This document shows positions 36,773 to 45,322 of a DNA stretch of 64,000 nucleotides, piece by piece. The stretch spans positions 1,116,001 to 1,180,000 of the forward strand of contig LM997412.1 of NCBI GenBank assembly GCA_000952975.1. The letters run 5' to 3'. The translations under genes were made by a program, and so were the position numbers. Origin of the DNA: Peptoniphilus sp. ING2-D1G. GTDB lineage: Bacteria > Bacillota > Clostridia > Tissierellales > Peptoniphilaceae. Positions within the stretch are counted from its first letter, which is position 1. Every line of letters starts with the position of its first letter. The notes beneath the pieces are model-generated. The model saw only the letters and a list, made by a program, of their open reading frames with translations, was not told the origin of the DNA and made no database searches.

Positions 36773-36836
36773 AAAAATAATCCTTTGAATAAGTTAGTAC
36801 TTCAGTATACACAACTGATTAACAAATCAAAGGATT
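36773..36836 (-). terminator. Terminator of the feo operon
   Basis: AATCCTTTGA (36779-36788) and TCAAAGGATT (36827-36836) pair across a 38-base loop that can itself form an AGTT/AACT-based inner stem. T6 follows on the minus strand. Confidence 0.65.
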
Positions 36837-36872
36837 TATATCTATGAACCGGATCTTATCCCATATATTCAA

Positions 36873-37013
36873 TTATTTAGCTTTATGACATGAAGCTCCG
36901 TATTTACACGATTGACATCCACAGTCACAACCTTTTGTCTTAAAGGTGTGCTTAACTGCAAAAACTACGACAACTGCAAGCAAAGCAAGTATAATTAGAG
37001 TGGGTAAAGTCAT
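36873..37013 (-). CDS. FeoB-associated Cys-rich membrane protein
   Basis: This 46-residue protein has one membrane segment (MTLPTLIILALLAVVVVFAV) and then a short basic and cysteine-rich tail containing KGCDCGCQSCKYGASC. This is the pattern of the FeoB-associated Cys-rich family, which lies next to feoB in many Firmicutes. Its ATG is 1 bp beyond the end of feoB. The five cysteines could bind ferrous iron or act in redox handling at the FeoB pore. The function has not been shown for the family as far as I know. Confidence 0.88.
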   Translation of the reverse strand: MTLPTLIILALLAVVVVFAVKHTFKTKGCDCGCQSCKYGASCHKAK

Positions 37014-37014
37014 T

Positions 37015-39159
37015 TTACACCTCCGCCGATCTCACATTTAATCTGTCTTTTTTCTCAGCAGGTCTAAATAACAAGTACAGATATATAATCAAAACCACTG
37101 CAGCTATAAAGGTCCATGCATTTACAGGCTGACCCTCTATAAACACCCTTGCGAATTGGTATATCATCAAAGCCATGGTATAGGAGAAAACTACTTGATA
37201 TCCTATTGCAAATCCAAACCATTTTTTGCTTCCCATCTCTTCCTTTATGGCTCCCAGAGCTGCAAAACAAGGTATTGTCAATTGATTGAAGAACATAAAG
37301 GACAGTATGGATGCCGTTGTGAAATTTTGTTGAATTAAAGGTATAAGTCCCGGATCATCAGCTCCGACCTCGCCTATGCCCGCAACGACTCCGTAAGTTC
37401 CTACCACCACTTCCTTGGCTACAAGCCCCAGTATCGTGGCTACAGTTGCCATCCAATCTCCAAAACCCAGAGGAACAAATATCCACGAGAGTTTCTTACC
37501 TATGAAAGAAAGTATGGAATCGGTGCTTGCCTCAGCAAATTCAACGAATTCAAAATTTATTGAAATATTTTGCAAAAACCAAATAACTATTGTGCAGAGC
37601 AAAATTACAGTTCCGGCTTTTACGATAAATGCCTTACATCTGTGCCATGTCGCCTTTAAGATATTTGTAGCTGCAGGCAAATGGTATTCGGGCAGTTCCA
37701 TTACAAAGGGCGCAGGATCTCCCTTAAACCTTCGTGTTTTCTTTAAAATTATCCCGGATATTACAACTGCAGCAATTCCTCCGAAGTACCAAAGAGGTCC
37801 ATACCAGAAATGCCCTCCTAAAACAGCCGAAAACATGACTATTATATCCGTTTTAGCTCCACAGGGCATAAAGGAAGCTACAATTATGGTCATTCTCCTG
37901 TCCCTGTCACTTTCTATAGTTCGTGTGCCCATTATTCCCGGAACGGAGCAACCTGTCCCCATTAAAATCGGAATGAAACTCTTTCCGCTAAGTCCAAATC
38001 TTCTGAAAATTCTATCGAGTATAAAGGCGATTCTTGCCATGTATCCCACATCTTCCAATATTGATATGAACAAAAACAAAGTGGCGATTACCGGCAAAAA
38101 CCCTAAAACTCCGCCGACTCCTCCTATGATTCCATCTACTATGAGTGATGTCAGCCAATTCGCCGTTCCTATTCCTTCTAAAAACGCTTGTACATTTCCT
38201 CCGATTACTTCTCCGAAGAAATTATCATTTACCCAATCTGTTACAGGACCTCCAACATAGGTCATGGCTACATAGTAAATTAAAAACATTATTCCCACAA
38301 AGATGGGTAAGGCTAAGATTCTGTTTGTGACTATTTTATCTATTTTGTCACTGGTAGATAATCCCCTTCTTCCTTTTTTTACAGATTTTTGCGTTATTTC
38401 GCTTACAAAATTATATCTTTCGTCTGTGATGATGCCCTCCGTATCATCATCAAACTCTTCTTCGGCTCTATTTATAATCGCATCTACATATTCTTTTTCT
38501 TTTTTGCTTATGTAAATATTGTCAGAAATTTTTTCATCTTTTTCAAAAAGCTTTATTGCAAACCATCTCTTTGCAGGATCTTCTTTAATAGATGCGACAA
38601 TTTCTTCAATTTCTTTTAAATAGGACTCCACTCTTTCAGAAAAAGTATTTATCTTTATGTCCTTTTTGCTTCTCAAAGCTTCTAATTTTGCAACTTCTAT
38701 TAATTTATCTATTCCTTCATTTTTTAAAGCCGAAATTTCCACAACTTTACAATTTAATTCTCTTTCTATCTTGGAGCAATCTATTTTGTCCTTGTTCTTT
38801 CTGACCACATCCATCATATTAAAAGCCAAAACAAGCGGTATGCCCAGTTCTGACAACTGAGTGGCTAAATATAAATTTCTTTCAATATTTGATGCGTCTA
38901 TTACGTCGATTATTACATCGGCTTCCCCATTCAATAAAAAGTCCCTGGATACAACTTCTTCAAGAGTATAGGGTGATAGAGAATATATTCCTGGAAGGTC
39001 TGTAAATTTAATATCTTCATCTTTTTTGTATGATCCTGTTTTCTTTTCAACCGTTACCCCCGGCCAGTTGCCCACATATTGGTGAGAACCTGTTAAAGCG
39101 TTGAAAAGTGTGGTTTTACCACTATTGGGATTGCCCGCTAAGGCTATATGTATACTCAC
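37015..39159 (-). CDS. feoB: Ferrous iron transport protein B
   Basis: FeoB imports Fe2+ across the cytoplasmic membrane with a cytoplasmic GTPase domain. G1 is GNPNSGKTTLFNALTG near residue 9, G3 is DLPGIYSL near 53, and G4 is AFNMMD near 110. A helical spacer to about 280 is followed by two Gate domains with GTGCSVPGIMGTR near 400 and paired membrane segments. It is 714 residues long and uses a GTG start after GGAGTGAGACG. Two small feoA genes precede it and the Cys-rich protein follows. Confidence 0.97.
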   Translation of the reverse strand: MSIHIALAGNPNSGKTTLFNALTGSHQYVGNWPGVTVEKKTGSYKKDEDIKFTDLPGIYSLSPYTLEEVVSRDFLLNGEADVIIDVIDASNIERNLYLATQLSELGIPLVLAFNMMDVVRKNKDKIDCSKIERELNCKVVEISALKNEGIDKLIEVAKLEALRSKKDIKINTFSERVESYLKEIEEIVASIKEDPAKRWFAIKLFEKDEKISDNIYISKKEKEYVDAIINRAEEEFDDDTEGIITDERYNFVSEITQKSVKKGRRGLSTSDKIDKIVTNRILALPIFVGIMFLIYYVAMTYVGGPVTDWVNDNFFGEVIGGNVQAFLEGIGTANWLTSLIVDGIIGGVGGVLGFLPVIATLFLFISILEDVGYMARIAFILDRIFRRFGLSGKSFIPILMGTGCSVPGIMGTRTIESDRDRRMTIIVASFMPCGAKTDIIVMFSAVLGGHFWYGPLWYFGGIAAVVISGIILKKTRRFKGDPAPFVMELPEYHLPAATNILKATWHRCKAFIVKAGTVILLCTIVIWFLQNISINFEFVEFAEASTDSILSFIGKKLSWIFVPLGFGDWMATVATILGLVAKEVVVGTYGVVAGIGEVGADDPGLIPLIQQNFTTASILSFMFFNQLTIPCFAALGAIKEEMGSKKWFGFAIGYQVVFSYTMALMIYQFARVFIEGQPVNAWTFIAAVVLIIYLYLLFRPAEKKDRLNVRSAEV

Positions 39160-39163
39160 CGTC

Positions 39164-39397
39164 TCACTCCTCTACTAAATCTGTAATCTCTATTAATTCA
39201 GCATCTGCACGTCTTATGGATAATTCGTAATCTCTTATGTTTATCTGAACCGGATCTCCCAAAGGCGCTACCTTTCTAACATAAATTTCCGTGCCCTTTG
39301 TAAATCCCATGTCCATTATTCTTCTTCTCAAAGGTCCTGTTCCTCTTATTTTTTCCACTATGTAATACTTCCCAACTTCAACTTCCTTTAAAGTCAC
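39164..39397 (-). CDS. feoA: FeoA family protein (copy 2)
   Basis: The 77-residue SH3-like cytoplasmic protein contains RRRIMDMGFTKGTEIYVRKVAPLGDPVQI (landmark), the core of FeoA. FeoA is thought to regulate the GTPase of FeoB or gate its assembly. It starts with GTG that overlaps the preceding gene's TGA by 4 bp. The second FeoA paralogue lies directly upstream, so the operon encodes a tandem FeoA-FeoA-FeoB system. Confidence 0.92.
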   Translation of the reverse strand: MTLKEVEVGKYYIVEKIRGTGPLRRRIMDMGFTKGTEIYVRKVAPLGDPVQINIRDYELSIRRADAELIEITDLVEE

Positions 39398-39630
39398 GCC
39401 CTTTCCCCCTTAATCATTATCGCTGAAGCAATATCGCTTCCTATGGCAACTCTTGAATCCTTAACCTTAACTATTAAATTTGAACCATTTTCATTTATTA
39501 TTTTAATTTTTGCTCCCTTTACAAATCCAAGGTTTTCAATATGTCTTAAATGTTTTTCATCTTTAAATCTTTTGTCTTTTATCTTAAGTATTTCGAATTC
39601 AACATTTTTCGGTACCATAAGCAAATTCAT
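39394..39630 (-). CDS. feoA: FeoA family protein (copy 1)
   Basis: The 78-residue FeoA/SH3-like protein contains HIENLGFVKGAKIKIINENG and ends with DSRVAIGSDIASAIMI. The ATG at 39630 is chosen because AAGGAAGAGGTG precedes it. An upstream start at 39720 would lie inside the predicted operator region and gives an atypical 30-residue extension. It is clearly diverged from the second feoA, so the pair may act as a heteromer. It is the first gene of the operon. Confidence 0.88.
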   Translation of the reverse strand: MNLLMVPKNVEFEILKIKDKRFKDEKHLRHIENLGFVKGAKIKIINENGSNLIVKVKDSRVAIGSDIASAIMIKGERA

Positions 39631-39687
39631 AAAAACACCTCTTCCTTTAAAACCTAAAATACAAATAAAATTTATCAATTCCGTTTC

Positions 39688-39710
39688 TAAATGATAATTA
39701 AAATCATTTA
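39688..39710 (-). promoter_or_regulatory. Candidate iron-regulator operator, feo operon
   Basis: TAAATGAT and ATCATTTA form a perfect 8-bp inverted repeat with a 7-bp centre, in the leader just downstream of a TATAAT box (39719-39724). It resembles Fur-family or DtxR-family sites of low-GC bacteria. Which regulator binds is not decided by sequence. Confidence 0.5.
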
Positions 39711-39753
39711 TTGATATCATTATATCACTATTTTTTTAAAAATAAAGACTTAA

Positions 39754-39768
39754 TGATAATTTTTATCA
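39754..39768 (-). promoter_or_regulatory. Second candidate operator upstream of feo
   Basis: TGATAA-TTT-TTATCA is a perfect 6-3-6 inverted repeat about 30 bp upstream of the TATAAT box. It shares the TGATAA half-site type of Fur boxes. Confidence 0.45.
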
Positions 39769-39943
39769 AATTTTGTCGGAATATGTTTTTCTATTGAATT
39801 TTTTCAGATATAATTTCAGATTATCAAGAGCAATTAAAATTGATGTTTTTATCTTTTTGGAATTTTAAAAAGATATTGTCTATAATATTTAAAAATACAA
39901 ACTTTTTTAATAATTTCAAAGTCAGAAATTTGTTTTTACACAA

Positions 39944-39970
39944 TAAAAAAAGCCACTGTTAAAAGTGGCT
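39944..39970 (-). terminator. Terminator of the SRP RNA gene
   Basis: AGCCACT and AGTGGCT pair around GTTAAA. T7 follows on the minus strand. Confidence 0.9.
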
Positions 39971-39975
39971 GTTAT

Positions 39976-40245
39976 GTAACCGTGAACCCGTCTTCGAATC
40001 CAGACCATACACGGTACCCAAGCAGTTAACTCAGATAAGGCGCTCCCACGGCACATATAAAATCTTGCTTAGTGCTGCTTCCGTCAAGACCTGACACGGT
40101 TCACAAGCATATATTGCGCAGGACCCTACCATCAACATCACACACTTGGGGCAGACTGTACAATATGCACCCTCTGATGGGAATTCAACCCCGCTGTAGC
40201 GAATCGCAGGTTACAGGGCATCGCTAATTCCCCGTCTATCACGGC
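39976..40245 (-). ncRNA. ffs: Signal recognition particle RNA (long Gram-positive form)
   Basis: About 270 nt with the domain IV signature GTCAGGTC ... GGAAGCAGC on the minus strand (40074-40095). The apical loop reads UGAC closed by a U-G pair instead of the familiar GGAA. The 5' region has the Alu-type TAGACGGGGAATTAGCG, and CCGTGA at the 5' end pairs with TCACGG at the 3' end. This 6S-like long form with an Alu domain is normal for spore-forming Firmicutes and relatives. It starts three bases after the CCA of tRNA-Ser and shares its promoter, so it must be released by processing. Confidence 0.95.
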
Positions 40246-40247
40246 TG

Positions 40248-40338
40248 TGGCGGAGAGAGAGGGATTCGAACCCTCGATACGGTTTCCCATATACTCGCTT
40301 TCCAGGCGAGCCCCTTCAACCAGCTCGGACATCTCTCC
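40248..40338 (-). tRNA. tRNA-Ser (GGA)
   Basis: The 91-nt gene has acceptor arms GGAGAGA and TCTCTCC, discriminator G and encoded CCA. The anticodon loop CTGGAAA is on a CTCGC/GCGAG stem (anticodon at 40301-40303), with a long variable arm and T loop GGTTCGAATCC. Anticodon GGA with the long variable arm identifies serine. Confidence 0.97.
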
Positions 40339-40356
40339 TTATTGACTTAGAATAAT

Positions 40357-40385
40357 ATTCTAACCTTTTTAATTCGCTTTGTCAA
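40357..40385 (-). promoter_or_regulatory. Promoter of tRNA-Ser and ffs
   Basis: TTGACA (40380-40385), a 17-bp spacer and TAGAAT (40357-40362) on the minus strand lie about 19 bp before the tRNA. Confidence 0.8.
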
Positions 40386-40490
40386 GAAATGTAAATTTTT
40401 ATAATTTTAAAACATTGTATTTATCCATATTTCTTACCTTTTGTTTTGATATAATATATAAGTAATTAAATTTTTACAGGGGTTGTTTAA

Positions 40491-41477
40491 ATGAATACAA
40501 AGGAAAAAATATTAAAATGCCTTGAAGAAAATAGAGATAGGTATATTTCAGGAGAGGAACTGGGCTCATATTTAAATATCAGCAGAACTGCGATATGGAA
40601 AGGCGTGCAAAGTCTAAAAAATGAAGGTTTTATAATAAACAGCACACCTAATAAGGGATATAAAATCGATGAGAACTGCGATAAACTTTCCCGTTTCGGA
40701 ATAATCAATTACTTGGGCAAAGATCTTAAAAATATCGATATACGAGTTTATGAAAGCATAGATTCTACAAATACCGAAGCAAAAAGACTTCTCTATTCTG
40801 AAGAAATCAAAGACTTTACAGTCTTAATTGCAAACGAACAAACTCAAGGTCGCGGAAGAAGGGGCAGAACTTTTCTATCTCCTGAAGACACGGGAATTTA
40901 TTTTTCGATAATACTGTTCCCGAAGTCCGATTTCAACATGGAGTCCTTGGATTTAATAACCATAAAGGCTGCCGTAGCGGTGGCTGAGGCTATAAGTAAA
41001 AATACGGAAAAAGAACCGAAAATCAAATGGGTCAACGACATATTCACAGATGGCAAAAAAATTTGTGGAATACTTTCAGAGGCGGACTCTGATTTTGAGT
41101 CACGACAAATTAAATCAATAGTCGTAGGTATAGGTATAAATTTTAATACGAATAGTTCCTACTTTAAAGGTGAATTAAACAAAAAAGCCGGATCTCTAAA
41201 TGCGAAAAACATATATAGAAACGAATTAGCCGCAAAAATATTAAACGAATTCTATAGCTGCTGCTACAACAGAACCGATGAGGATATTCTAAAAACCTAT
41301 AAAGGTTATTCTCTTGTTTTGGGCAAAAAAATTGAATTTACACAAAATGATGTGACATACGAAGCGACTGCCATTGACATAAACTACAAAGGCAATTTAT
41401 TGGTCGAATTTGATAATGGAAATAAAAAAGAACTCTCCAGTGGAGAAATTTCCATAAAAGGAGATTTTTATCTCTGA
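40491..41477 (+). CDS. birA: Bifunctional biotin ligase / biotin operon repressor
   Basis: BirA attaches biotin to carrier proteins through biotinyl-AMP and, with an N-terminal winged helix, represses biotin genes. Residues 1-65 hold the helix-turn-helix (ISGEELGSYLNISRTAIWKGVQSL, landmark). The catalytic domain has the GRGRRGR motif near residue 122 and KWVNDIF near 180, followed by a C-terminal SH3-like cap (LSSGEISIKG). It is 328 residues, starts after CAGGGGTTG, and is transcribed alone. No biotin synthesis genes or operator half-sites are visible nearby. Confidence 0.95.
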   Translation: MNTKEKILKCLEENRDRYISGEELGSYLNISRTAIWKGVQSLKNEGFIINSTPNKGYKIDENCDKLSRFGIINYLGKDLKNIDIRVYESIDSTNTEAKRLLYSEEIKDFTVLIANEQTQGRGRRGRTFLSPEDTGIYFSIILFPKSDFNMESLDLITIKAAVAVAEAISKNTEKEPKIKWVNDIFTDGKKICGILSEADSDFESRQIKSIVVGIGINFNTNSSYFKGELNKKAGSLNAKNIYRNELAAKILNEFYSCCYNRTDEDILKTYKGYSLVLGKKIEFTQNDVTYEATAIDINYKGNLLVEFDNGNKKELSSGEISIKGDFYL

Positions 41478-41488
41478 TCAATTTGTAC

Positions 41489-41531
41489 AAAAAAATACAA
41501 GAAAGACACCATCTCGGTATCTTTCTTGTAT
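41489..41531. terminator. Hairpin between birA and pgi
   Basis: Sixteen-bp arms (41495-41510 and 41516-41531, one mismatch) enclose ATCTC, starting 18 bp after the birA stop. The better T-tract (T7) is on the minus strand, so it may also stop the pgi transcript. The rest of 41532-41739 shows nothing recognisable. Confidence 0.65.
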
Positions 41532-41739
41532 AGCTGGGAAGAAAAAAGATAATTGAAGAATATTAACAACACAGTGAAAATATTCATAGCTATATACTAG
41601 CACATCATTTTTAAGTTTGCAAGCGTTTTTACTATATAATTTTAATATATATGATTGTTTAATTTTTGTACTAAATTTCAGATGTTTATCATGATTTGAT
41701 TGTTTCATAATCTATGCAATCATTTTTCCCGAAATGCAA

Positions 41740-42984
41740 TCAACGAATTATCTTTTTGAATATGGATTTATACTCTTCTACTCCGGGTTGATCATAGGGA
41801 TTAACTCCAAAAAGCATTGATGAAATCGAACAACTTACCATAAAAAAGTACAACAGCTGTCCTATGTTATACTCATCCAATCTATCTAAAAAAACTCCCG
41901 ATGTATGTATATCGTTTTTTAAATGCGCATCCTTGGTAGCTTTAATTACCTTTTGATTTAAAAGATTTAAAGAATATTCTTTCAAGTTTTTGTAATAGAC
42001 TGGATTTATTTCTTCTAAATTCACTTTGTAATCGACATCATAATTTAAAAAATTTATGGAAGTTTCAAATATATTGCTTGGTCCTTCTTGCAAAAACTGT
42101 CCCATTGAATGTAGATCCTGTGAGTAAATTAGATAATTGGAGTATATTACATTTTTATTTTTACCTTCAGATTCTGAAAATAGCTGCACATACCATTTAA
42201 GCAGATATTCAAGGGCAGGATCCGATGCAGATAGTATCTCGATTGTCTTTCCCTTTTCAAAAAATTTTTTCCTCGAAAGGGCATACAAAAAAGAAGGATT
42301 CTCTTTTAAATTCACATCCTCTAAGTATTTTTTATAGTCCAATGCGCCCTTTAAAAGCTTTTCAATGTCTATATCGGCTATTGCCATGGGCAAAAGCCCC
42401 ACATTATTTAATAAACTATATCTACCTACAACATCTTCGTGTATTTTAAAAAATCCGCAGTCTCTTTCAGTTTTAAAATCCCTTAATCTGCCATTTTCGT
42501 CATTTGTAATCAAGAAAATTCTGTCTTCGTAATCATCATATTTTTTCATTAAAAATTTACGGATAATTTGAAAGCTTATTAAAGTTTCAATAGTATTTCC
42601 CGATTTTGATATGGCTATTGCACAGGTGTTTGAATTTTCAGCTATATCCATCACATACTTGATATGATTCGACGAAAGATTATTTCCCAAAAAAAGAATT
42701 TTAACATCTGAGTTGTGATTGAAGTATTGACCCTTTATAGCTTCGATTACGGCTCTTGAGCCCAGGTAGGAGCCTCCTATCCCACACACTAAGACCAGGT
42801 TGAAATTTTCTTTGATATATTTTTTGCATTCAAGTATTTTAGGCAATTCTTCTAAGTTTCTTTCAATTTTTTCAAACCCAAGATAATTTTTGTACTTATC
42901 TCTTGCAGATTCTATTTCTTGAATATATTTATTTTTTTCAATTTCCTTTATTTCCGTTAATTCTTCATTTAAATACTTAATCAT
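41740..42984 (-). CDS. pgi: Glucose-6-phosphate isomerase
   Basis: Pgi interconverts glucose 6-phosphate and fructose 6-phosphate. The 414 residues carry CGIGGSYLGSRAVIEAI near 68, SKSGNTIET near 127, VVGRYSLLNNVGLLP near 184 and KWYVQLFSESEGK near 263, in the order of the family. It is shorter and more diverged than the usual about 450 residues but keeps the active-site segments. The ATG at 42984 overlaps the stop of the phosphatase gene (TAATG). An in-frame ATG two codons earlier is less well placed. It is unlinked to the main glycolytic operon. Confidence 0.9.
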   Translation of the reverse strand: MIKYLNEELTEIKEIEKNKYIQEIESARDKYKNYLGFEKIERNLEELPKILECKKYIKENFNLVLVCGIGGSYLGSRAVIEAIKGQYFNHNSDVKILFLGNNLSSNHIKYVMDIAENSNTCAIAISKSGNTIETLISFQIIRKFLMKKYDDYEDRIFLITNDENGRLRDFKTERDCGFFKIHEDVVGRYSLLNNVGLLPMAIADIDIEKLLKGALDYKKYLEDVNLKENPSFLYALSRKKFFEKGKTIEILSASDPALEYLLKWYVQLFSESEGKNKNVIYSNYLIYSQDLHSMGQFLQEGPSNIFETSINFLNYDVDYKVNLEEINPVYYKNLKEYSLNLLNQKVIKATKDAHLKNDIHTSGVFLDRLDEYNIGQLLYFFMVSCSISSMLFGVNPYDQPGVEEYKSIFKKIIR

Positions 42985-44084
42985 TACCATACCTTTAGCA
43001 ACAATGCTGTTATATCGTCCTTTTGTTCTCCCCAGATAAAACCGTTCAAGCTCTTCCTTAAAACGCTCAATTCTCCATTTTCATTTCCCTTTAGTATATC
43101 CAAAACTCTGCTCATGCCATAGTTATCCTTGTGATAATTTTTTGCATCCACAACTCCGTCAGTCATCAGCAATAATTTATCGGAAATATTAAAATCGACA
43201 GTTTTATCTTCATATTTAAATTTATTTAAAAATTTAGTTATAGGATATCCAGGAGTTTCCAAGATATTGATTTTCTCTCCCGATAGGAGTATGGGGGCAG
43301 GATAATGTCCCGCATTTGAGTAAATCAGTTTCGCCTTTTTTCTGTTATATATTCCATAAAAACATGTGAAATATGTTTCCAAATCCAAATCCAATTCCGA
43401 AAACTTTTCTTGAAGTTCACCTAAGGTCTGAGATGGCACTTTCAATGTTTCCGGAGATAAGTTTCTCATTATGAATCTTACGAACATAGTCACCATGGAA
43501 GATGCAAATCCGTGTCCCACAGTATCAGATATATAAATTGCAAAATTATCTTTATCTATTTTAAATATGTCGAATATATCTCCGCTTAATATGCTATAGG
43601 GTTCATATATATAATTGATCTTTATATTTTCCATAAATCCCTGTTTTGGTAAAAGAGAAGTTTGAATTTTCTTCGCCTTTGCCATCTCAATGGTAAGCTT
43701 TTTGTTTTTATCAATAATTTCGGTTACAAGCTTATGTTCTATTGAGGTGTTTCTGAATACCTCCACAGCTCCCAATACATCACCCTTGGAGTCTTTAATG
43801 GGAGAACACTTTACAGAATAGTGAAAATCTTTTATTATTTCTTCTCTTTGTATTGTTTCGCCTGTTTCAATGGTTCTCTTTGCGATGTTTAGAGGAACTT
43901 CATTTTCAGAAATGCTGCACACAAGGGTTTTTACATCATATCCCAATTGTCTGCTCATGGCTTCATTTACAAATATGACTTGATTGTTTGCATCTACAAC
44001 TCTGACCAAATCTGCGATGGCATCGAGAATTTGATAATTCAGTTTTGATTCATTAAATATCATGTCTTTATAAACTGAAACCAT
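42984..44084 (-). CDS. PAS-domain PP2C/SpoIIE-type serine phosphatase
   Basis: The 366-residue protein has an N-terminal PAS domain (about 15-125, with DLVRVVDANNQVIFVNEA as landmark), a short coiled linker, and a SpoIIE-type PP2C phosphatase domain. Metal-binding signatures there are SGDIFDIF, ISDTVGHGFASS, LMTDGVVDA and the final DDITALLL. Such proteins dephosphorylate anti-anti-sigma factors in response to a signal sensed by PAS. The ATG at 44084 is chosen because AGAGGTG precedes it. No anti-sigma or STAS gene lies nearby. Instead it is translationally coupled to pgi, which is unusual. Confidence 0.87.
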   Translation of the reverse strand: MVSVYKDMIFNESKLNYQILDAIADLVRVVDANNQVIFVNEAMSRQLGYDVKTLVCSISENEVPLNIAKRTIETGETIQREEIIKDFHYSVKCSPIKDSKGDVLGAVEVFRNTSIEHKLVTEIIDKNKKLTIEMAKAKKIQTSLLPKQGFMENIKINYIYEPYSILSGDIFDIFKIDKDNFAIYISDTVGHGFASSMVTMFVRFIMRNLSPETLKVPSQTLGELQEKFSELDLDLETYFTCFYGIYNRKKAKLIYSNAGHYPAPILLSGEKINILETPGYPITKFLNKFKYEDKTVDFNISDKLLLMTDGVVDAKNYHKDNYGMSRVLDILKGNENGELSVLRKSLNGFIWGEQKDDITALLLKVW

Positions 44085-44126
44085 ATTATTCACCTCTACT
44101 GCATTATAACATAATAAAATGCAAAT

Positions 44127-45260
44127 TTATATACGCTTGGGAGCCGGTCCCAAGTATTGATAGTAATATGTTTTTATTCGTCCATTGTAGAGTTTCCTAT
44201 TTCTATTTGCTCCTTTTCCGAAGCTCTTTTCAAAATTTTCATCTGCTGAAATCGCATACAAAGACCATGTGTCTAAAGACTTGTAAAGTTTTCCCAATTC
44301 TCTTTCAAGCTCTTCCACTTCACCTTCTCCTATTCTTACTCCATAGGGCGGATTTGTTATTATAACCCCATAATCTCCGGCAATATCCAATTCTTTGATG
44401 TCCTTTACGAAAAACTTGACATCTTCATCTATGCCAAGTATCTCCGCATTCATTTTTGCGATTTCTATAGCTTTATAAGATATATCCGTTCCATATATTT
44501 CAAGAGAATTGTCGTACTTTATATCTCCATAACATCTCGCTTTCTCTTCTTTGATGTATTTTTCATCCATGAACATAAATTTTTCAAAATCGAAGCTTCT
44601 CATCAGGCCGGGAGCAATGTCATTGCCAATCATGGCGGCTTCTATGGCTATGGTTCCCGACCCGCAAAAGGGATCCCAGAAAATTCTGTCCTTATTCCAA
44701 TAGGACAACTGTACAAGTCCTGCGGCTATGGTTTCGGAAAGGGGAGCTTTGTAAGATGCCTCTCTGTATCCTCTCTTATGAAGACCTTCTCCGGAAGTAT
44801 CAAGGACAATTCTTGCGATGTCTTTATATAGAATTACTTCTATTTTATATCTTTCTTCACTTTTGCTGAAATACGAAATATCATAAGTTCTTTGGAGTTT
44901 TTTTATTATTGCTTTTTCTGTTATTCTCTGACAGTCAGATACGGAAAAAAGCTTTGATTTTGCACTTCTACCTTGTATTATGAAATTTCCATCTTTAGAT
45001 ATTATATCTTGCCAGGGCAAGGAATAGACCTTGTCAAACAACTCTTCAAAAGTCGTCGCTTCAAAATTTGCAAGTTCAATAAAAACTCTCTCTGCACTTC
45101 TTATGCGTAGGTTTAATATGGCTATATCCCTTAAGCTTCCTTGAAAACTGATTTGCCCGTCATTTACTTCCAAATCCGCATATCCCATGTCCAGAAGCTC
45201 TCTTTTTACGACGGATTCCAGCCCGAAATTCATATTTAAAACTATTTTTATATTATTCAT
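44127..45260 (-). CDS. rlmL: THUMP-domain 23S rRNA guanine-N2 methyltransferase (RlmL/YpsC-like)
   Basis: This 377-residue RNA methyltransferase has an N-terminal THUMP domain (about residues 40-150). A class I methyltransferase domain follows, with an FWDPFCGSGTIAIEAA landmark near 190 and the NPPYGVRIGEG catalytic motif near 305. Members methylate guanine N2 in 23S rRNA. The start is the ATG at 45260, with GGGGAGGGCGC at proper distance. An ATG 3 bp earlier is the alternative. It stands alone 33 bp upstream of the phosphatase gene, and its exact target base is inferred from family only. Confidence 0.88.
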   Translation of the reverse strand: MNNIKIVLNMNFGLESVVKRELLDMGYADLEVNDGQISFQGSLRDIAILNLRIRSAERVFIELANFEATTFEELFDKVYSLPWQDIISKDGNFIIQGRSAKSKLFSVSDCQRITEKAIIKKLQRTYDISYFSKSEERYKIEVILYKDIARIVLDTSGEGLHKRGYREASYKAPLSETIAAGLVQLSYWNKDRIFWDPFCGSGTIAIEAAMIGNDIAPGLMRSFDFEKFMFMDEKYIKEEKARCYGDIKYDNSLEIYGTDISYKAIEIAKMNAEILGIDEDVKFFVKDIKELDIAGDYGVIITNPPYGVRIGEGEVEELERELGKLYKSLDTWSLYAISADENFEKSFGKGANRNRKLYNGRIKTYYYQYLGPAPKRI

Positions 45261-45322
45261 CATGCGCCCTCCCCTTTTATTATACATTATGATAAAAATA
45301 TAAAGAACCCAAATCAGGTTCT

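Noticed and set aside
36779..36836. Inverted repeats as ends of an insertion sequence
   Set aside because: Only 38 bases lie between them and T6 follows on the feo side, so a terminator explains them.
37415..38260. 281-codon plus-strand frame opposite feoB
   Set aside because: It is antisense to the conserved membrane part of feoB, has no ribosome site and low-complexity composition typical of a shadow frame.
40138..40332. 64-codon minus-strand reading frame
   Set aside because: It lies wholly within the SRP RNA and tRNA-Ser genes.
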